Below, one piece after another: positions 58,278 to 64,000 of a DNA stretch of 64,000 bases. Under the pieces are notes generated by a model. It made no database searches. It was not told the origin of the DNA and saw nothing but the letters and a program-made list of their open reading frames with translations. Within the stretch, counting starts at the first letter, position 1; each line of letters begins with the position of its first letter. The stretch is from Cryptomeria japonica. Lineage: Eukaryota; Streptophyta; Pinopsida; Cupressales; Cupressaceae. Location: positions 153,531,113 through 153,595,112 of the forward strand of contig NC_081405.1 in the NCBI RefSeq assembly GCF_030272615.1. The letters run 5' to 3'. Made by a program: the position numbers and the translations under genes.

Positions 58278-59500
58278 TGTTATATAGTTCAAATAATCAG
58301 GAGACAACTGAGAGGAGGAGTGAATCAGTTGTCACTAGATTATCGGAACCTAAGCAATTAAAAATTTAATACCAGAACTCAAAAGATCAATACCATAATG
58401 CATAGACCAATTATCAAAATAGAAGATAAACCAATTAACCATAAACAACAATCAAATAATAAATACCATCCAAATGACACCAAGATTTGTACGTGGAAAC
58501 CTGGTGAAGAGAAAAACCACGGTGGGAAGCCTACCCATAGTCAGATAATACTTGTGCAGTAAGTATGTGATTACAATTGAGGGGCCTGCACTTGTAGGAA
58601 GGCCAACAACCTAGAGCACACTGCTCATCACAAAAGGAGTCTCACTGACTACATAGAAATCTAGACTACAATTCGGAGGAAAGAATGAACTACAAAGATA
58701 ACATCTCCTATGCCTGAGTACAATTCCTATTAAGCTCAATACTAGAGGATGAAATCCTCTTACATAAACCCAACTCGATCACCAATGATCGACCAAATTC
58801 TCTACCTAAATGATTATAACATTATTCACACATATACATCCTCACTTATGATCTACAATGAGATCTTACATCATATATATACAAACCCTCGACCACAAAC
58901 AATGAGGTCGGCCACTAGACAATAAAACAATTACATAATTACAAAACATGTCAGCTAGAGACCATACAAATAATATCCAACCCATAAGACATCCCGGAAA
59001 CACATCGAGAAGTTCAATCCACACATTACATTAAGCCAGTCCATAACCTAGACAATACTGGGACCCAATATAGGTCCACACACGCTAAAGCAATGATCCA
59101 AATCAACTAAGTCTCAAACATGATCACCATCAACATCCTGAATTTCTGCTAGAAGTCGCACCAACACCCCTTACTTATGCATAACATCAAAGATCTTCAT
59201 CAAAGCTCTGCCGGTGAAACCCTCACTGGAACAACAAACCAAGCTTGCCAGCATACAGGATAGCATCCGATCACAAGATAAAAACTAACTAACTGAACAT
59301 GAATCTGAGTATCATGAATAAGCCAACTCCATAACCCCAACATACCGCAACATACCAGATCATCATGATCTAATCCAACCAGAAACCAAATAACTTATTG
59401 GGACCATAAGAATACCAGCAAAGCAACCAAAATACCTAGTGTTGACATCAATGACAAAACATCAATGCAACACATAATCAATTCATCCAAATGGCCAACA
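58278..59500 (-). repeat. E LTR, right copy (5' LTR of the minus-strand element)
   Basis: 1223 bp, from TGTTATATAG to CCAACA on the plus strand, paired with 1002-2226. Confidence 0.92.
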
Positions 59501-59505
59501 CTATA
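59501..59505. repeat. Target-site duplication of element E, right copy (ctata)
   Basis: Matches 997-1001 and ends the nest. Confidence 0.93.
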
Positions 59506-62500
59506 CCTTCCTCAAAGTTCACTATTATCACTGCTCATTTTTAGGACTGCACTTATCTTTATTTGCTCTTCATGCTTTCTTTGATCTCTTACTGCCCTAA
59601 CAACTCTATGCCAAAGGATATACTATATGATAATCACATCTCTTGCAACATGACTATGATGATTATTTTTCATTTGGCTGTCACAATGATTTAGTCCTTA
59701 ATGAAGCCTTACACTTCTTGTATTCACTGTCTTCTTCTTAGGGTTGTATGATTATTGTAGTGCTTCACTTTTGGTGCTTGGGGCTACTATAAAAATGAAT
59801 TACAAAGTATTTCACTGCTTTTTCATTGCAATGATAGTGCTATTTGATAGTGACTGTGACCTTTCGCTGCAAAACATCCCTAAAATGCTCTTCTACAGGA
59901 AATATGGCTATCTCTATCATATTCATCATGAAGGTCTTCTCTATCTCGGGTTTATCATTCATTGGTCTATGAATTATTGACATCATATTTCACCTTTGAT
60001 GACTTGGAATAATATTGTATTTATATTCCCTTTAGTGACTATACTCTACTTGAACTTAGAGCTGCAAATGAAGATCTTTGTGCACTGTCATTTCATTGTG
60101 TGTACTGCCTAGTTCTTCACTGGATTGTTGTGACTCTCTATCCCTGTTTTAGACATAACTATCTTTCTTCACAAAGAGAAATAAGAGAGAATGACCCCAA
60201 AAATATCATATGGTTGTCCAAGGATACTTTCAGACTCGTATTGATTAAGGATTTTCCCTAAGGTTTGCATTTGACATTTAAATATATCTTTTCAAGATAT
60301 GATTATGTGACTATCAAGATCATTGAAAGTTGATGAGCCTATAAATTGACAATATTATTTAATTTTTTATCTCATGTTTATAATTTCCTTCCAAGTAATT
60401 TCCAAATATTACCTTGGTTTTGTGAAGCATTAACTAGGATTAATGATGTTTGATATGCATATGTGTGTCTAGCTAGTTGATGCTAAATGATGATGTATCA
60501 TATTATAATAAATGGTTATTATTGAATGTAAAGTACTTAATAAGGATTAAAAAGTTTTTTTGAGTGGTTTGAGTTGTTCATACAACTAGAAGAAATGAGG
60601 AGCAAGTTGGCAATTTACAGATGTAGCAGTTCACTGAAAGTGCAAAAAAAGTCAAAAGACCAGTTTCAGTAAAACATGCATATCTCACTCGTTTTGTAAC
60701 GAAATTTAGATTTTCAAAATCATATGGAAATATTAAAAGGATATATAAAATGGGTTTAAAATTTTTGAGCTGATTCACAATAGTTAATGAGAAACATTCA
60801 CCATAATTTGACTGAGACAAACTAGTAGATTTCCAGGCAATAGTTAAGGATTGAGTTCTAGTTCAACTTAGACTCTTCTACTTCTTCATGAGTTCGTGTA
60901 TTTGTATTTATTAAAGTTAAGAAACATTGGAGAATATTGTGGAAACAATATTTAATGATTCATAAATAATTATAACATGTTTTGTACACATGTTCAACCA
61001 TGACCGTACTTTATAGTTGTAGAGTTCAAAGAGGATTAAAAATCTCTCAACTCTTGTTAGTTTAATCTTTATTATCAGTCATGTGTAGAATAAGTCATCT
61101 CCTTTCCATCATAGGAGAAATGAAATTTTTAATAAGTTGTTGAGTTTTTAATTACTTCAACTCTCAAGCCTCAAGCATAAATATGAGATTTTGTTGAGTT
61201 GTGAGAAAGTAGTGTTGATAATAATGTTAATAATAATGTAGAGAGTATTCAGTTAGTGTTGATTCTTGTTAATGGTGTCCAATTTCAATCAGAAAGTCTA
61301 ATACATGTCCATGCAATATTTAATTTACAATAAGAAGATTATTTGAGAATTGAAACTTGTTTATTGAAGATGGAATGCTAATGACAGATTGAAGCAACTC
61401 AAGCAAGGGCCACTTGAGGAACTGTGATTTCATCATAGTTTAGATTTTTATTATTTATGCTTTACTTTAATTAGTGAGTTGGTTATGATAGGTTTTGTTT
61501 TCAGCATATTTGATTTCACTAGTTTTAGAACTGTCGTCCTACAACCACTACTGTTGCAAATAACCAATCATCCTGCAGCCACTGCTGTTGCAAATAACTA
61601 GTCATCCTCCAACCACTGTTGTTGCAAAGAACTAGTCTTCCTACAATCACTGTTGTGTAGTTAATTTTATTTCCGACATTGTCATGTTTTCAATTCATTT
61701 TATTATTTTGATTTTATTTTCTATACACAATTGATACAATGGCTTAGAAAGATTCCATAATGCATATACAATGTTGTCCCATTTCAAGTTCACGTCCCTG
61801 GGTTGATAATTAAACATAGCTTTTAGTTCATGAAAGGTTGCTTAGTGTGGATAAAAATCCCTAAGTTGTGAATTAGTATTCCAAACTCAATTACAATTAA
61901 AAAGCTCAACAAAAGTCATGGATTTATCTCTGTCTTTGCATGGTAACATAGATTGCTTTTGAATGTTTATTGTCCTGAGGGTATGTGCGGGTACCATTTC
62001 TTTCACAAAGGGTACTATCATTGATTTATAATAACATTGCATTCAACTTTTCATTATTTGTGACTATCACTTACTTTCAAAAACTAGCTCTTTCATTTCC
62101 ATTGATAAGTCTCCATGATACTTGTATACAGGTCTCAAGCCAAAACCATAGGGTTCTAGGGGATACAAGGTTTTGGTAGATGTCTTTCATTGTCTTCATA
62201 TTCATTCTAGGGGACTAAGCATTTTGCAATGCAAATGTCTTCTTACATATGCTGCAATACATTTTCACAAGTCCTCACTATATCTTTTGGTACTCGTCAG
62301 CTTCAACCACCAAGACTGTAGTCACGTTCTCTATTGCACTTTGAGCATAGTCTATCCCTTCCCACTCCTTGGGACTGGTACAAACATTTGATGAATGCAT
62401 TGTTTCTTACAAGCATTGTCATTTTATAAGTGTGTCGATTTCAAGGTCTTCTATCTTATGTTATCAAATGTCAATGGACTGCTGCTATTTTCCAGCTGTG

Positions 62501-64000
62501 TTTTCATTGGTTATTCAAAAAATTCATCAAGACTATCTTACTATTTTTTCTCATTTCTAAACCTTGCCGTTGACTATACTTTGATCAACAAACTGTCTTC
62601 ATGGAGGGATCTATTTAACCTGAATGTGCTTTTTGACTTTTTTTCCTTTTCAATTTTTTTTCTCTAGACTTGTGAAAAATAATCATAAACTACAAACTGA
62701 GTTGGTGATAAATTTATTGGGTTTTTTTGCCTTGTTTTTGGCTAATTTCTATCCAAAAATCTCAAGAACCCAGATCGTAATTTTCAAGATATGATGAAAT
62801 CTTGACTACTATTCATGATCTTTTTGAATTTGTCTTACACCTCATACTTTTGAGGTCTTCTCTAATGAACATTTGATCTAATTCACTTGGTATTGCTTAT
62901 GGTTCTTTGAAGTTTCAATAAATCCCTTTGCAATAAATTATTGCATGGATTTGTATTTTGCCTATGCCGAGACTATTGTTCTAGGATTGCTTATTGATGA
63001 ATGGTGTCCATTTTCTATTCATGATCCCTATCATAAAGTATCCAAAGAATAGGACTATTATCAAGTTTTTGGGACTGCACCATAGGACATTTTGATAAGA
63101 CTGTGAGTGACTTTAACCTTCTAGGCCTTTATAGTTGCACCTCACTGAATCTAACATATTTTGCTTTACCTTTGATGGCCTTTTTGTTACTATGGACATT
63201 CTCACTTCATGCATTTTGATGAATAAATGAGGTAGATCCTAAATATTATAACTCCATAAAGACTTTGAACAAGGAATCCTAAAATAGAGAAACAATAACA
63301 AAATTTCCCTTTATTTCAACTTAGAATGTCCTTTTCATATCTAAAGATCCATGGGAACAACCCTACTTTCTTAGAAAAACAACTAGGAGATTGTGAAAAT
63401 AAAATTTCAGGAAAAGTGCATGGATCATACATGGCTCAAGACTTGGCATCATTTATAAGAAAATATAGGTTTCATGTTCAACTCCCAAGAAACACCTTCT
63501 TCAATCCAACAAAACTGCAGATATAATAAATTAACCCCCTCTCTTTCAACCAGACAACCAAAGATAGAGAAAGATCACGCGGAAAAATGGTTCATAAGAC
63601 CTTGTTGAGAAATCATGAGAAAGACATGGCCGCCATTTTGAATCTGCCTTAATGAACATAGAGTTCTCTTCCTAGGATGACTCTAATCTTGTACACCCAA
63701 ACCCTAGTTAACTCATGCTCATATGAACAAAAGGTTATACCACGTGAAATCCTAGTTGCTCCCTTTTATCTCTTTGAATTATTATTCCCTCCAAAGTTAT
63801 GCATGAGAATTGACTTTGACTTTATAACATGGGGTATATATTATGAGAACCTTTTAAAAATCTTAGGACCATAAAATTTTCTTTTCTAACAAGACATAGA
63901 CCCTTGCATGAGACTAATTTTAGCCTGAGGAAAAAAATAGGTAACGATTTAGTGAGTTATCTTTGTTGGAGAAAGATAACATAGTGTAGTGTGCAACCGC
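59506..64000. other. Right flank, no recognised gene
   Basis: 4.5 kb of AT-rich, T-rich DNA. Reading frames reach at most 90 codons and show no domain, signal or splice pattern I can defend. No LTR, PBS or transposase remnant was recognised. It may be intergenic DNA, intron or an ancient eroded repeat. Confidence 0.55.
61534..61660. repeat. 34-bp tandem repeat, about 3.5 copies
   Basis: Units with TCCTRCARCCACTRYTGTTG begin at 61537, 61571, 61605 and 61639, a constant 34-bp period with 10-15% divergence. The fourth unit is partial. Confidence 0.88.

Larger units (their letters stand above)
1002..59500 (-). mobile_element. Element E: outermost Ty1/copia retrotransposon, split by A and B
   Basis: A Ty1/copia element lies on the minus strand, with LTRs at 1002-2226 and 58278-59500 and a ctata TSD. 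Its order in element orientation is 5' LTR (58278-59500), initiator-Met PBS, gag, protease, integrase, RT, RNase H, PPT and 3' LTR (1002-2226). Two insertions interrupt it: A (3818-13129) and B (13474-55571). Without them and their extra TSD copies it measures about 7.08 kb, normal for copia. The coding frame reads across both empty sites, which supports the deconvolution. The RT motif FVDD followed by an FEMSM-like segment recalls the SIRE lineage, but that placement is inference. LTRs differ visibly more than those of the inserted elements, as expected for the oldest layer. Confidence 0.93.

Noticed and set aside
59506-64000. Possible host gene exons in the right flank
   Set aside because: Frames are short and scattered on both strands, and no protein motif or convincing splice-site series was found.

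Overview
The window is plant nuclear DNA made almost entirely of LTR retrotransposons nested inside one another. I found no intact cellular gene. Plant origin is supported by Ty1/copia and Tat-type Ty3/gypsy coding remains, primer-binding sites matching plant initiator-Met and Arg tRNAs, and a plant mobile domain (PMD) reading frame. The very large gypsy elements (about 18.5 kb each) and deep nesting would suit a large genome such as a gymnosperm, but that is inference.

Five elements can be separated by LTR pairs and target-site duplications (TSDs). E (1002-59500, minus strand, Ty1/copia, about 7.1 kb once insertions are removed) is the outermost and oldest; its TSD is ctata. Two elements sit inside the E reverse-transcriptase gene: A (3818-13129, plus, a gypsy-related element that has lost most of pol) and B (13474-55571, plus, Tat-type Ty3/gypsy, TSD gtttc). 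Inside B are D (22386-27289, plus, Tnt1/Tork-like Ty1/copia, TSD gatac, inserted in B pol) and C (35799-54443, plus, a close relative of B, TSD taaat, inserted in B's 3' LTR). When C and one TSD copy are removed, both B LTRs are 1386 bp. Both C LTRs are 1445 bp.

B and C share one layout: LTR, tRNA-Arg-like PBS, an array of spaced AGCGCTATTG-type motifs, a long leader with a 127-codon reading frame, one gag-pol frame (gag with zinc knuckle, protease, G-patch, RT, RNase H, a second RNase H, integrase with GPY motif), an A-rich repeat array, a G-poor region, an ANTISENSE frame of about 670 codons for a PMD protein, a second motif array in inverted orientation, a hairpin plus G-tract, PPT and LTR. 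All coding regions carry in-frame stops or frameshifts, so none looks competent. Most stops fit decay of methylated cytosine.

The outer flanks (1-996 and 59506-64000) are AT-rich DNA with no gene I can recognise. The strongest leads are the antisense PMD gene, the inverted motif arrays at the two ends of B and C, the hairpin shared by A, B and C upstream of the PPT, and the mismatch between D's LTR divergence and its nested position.
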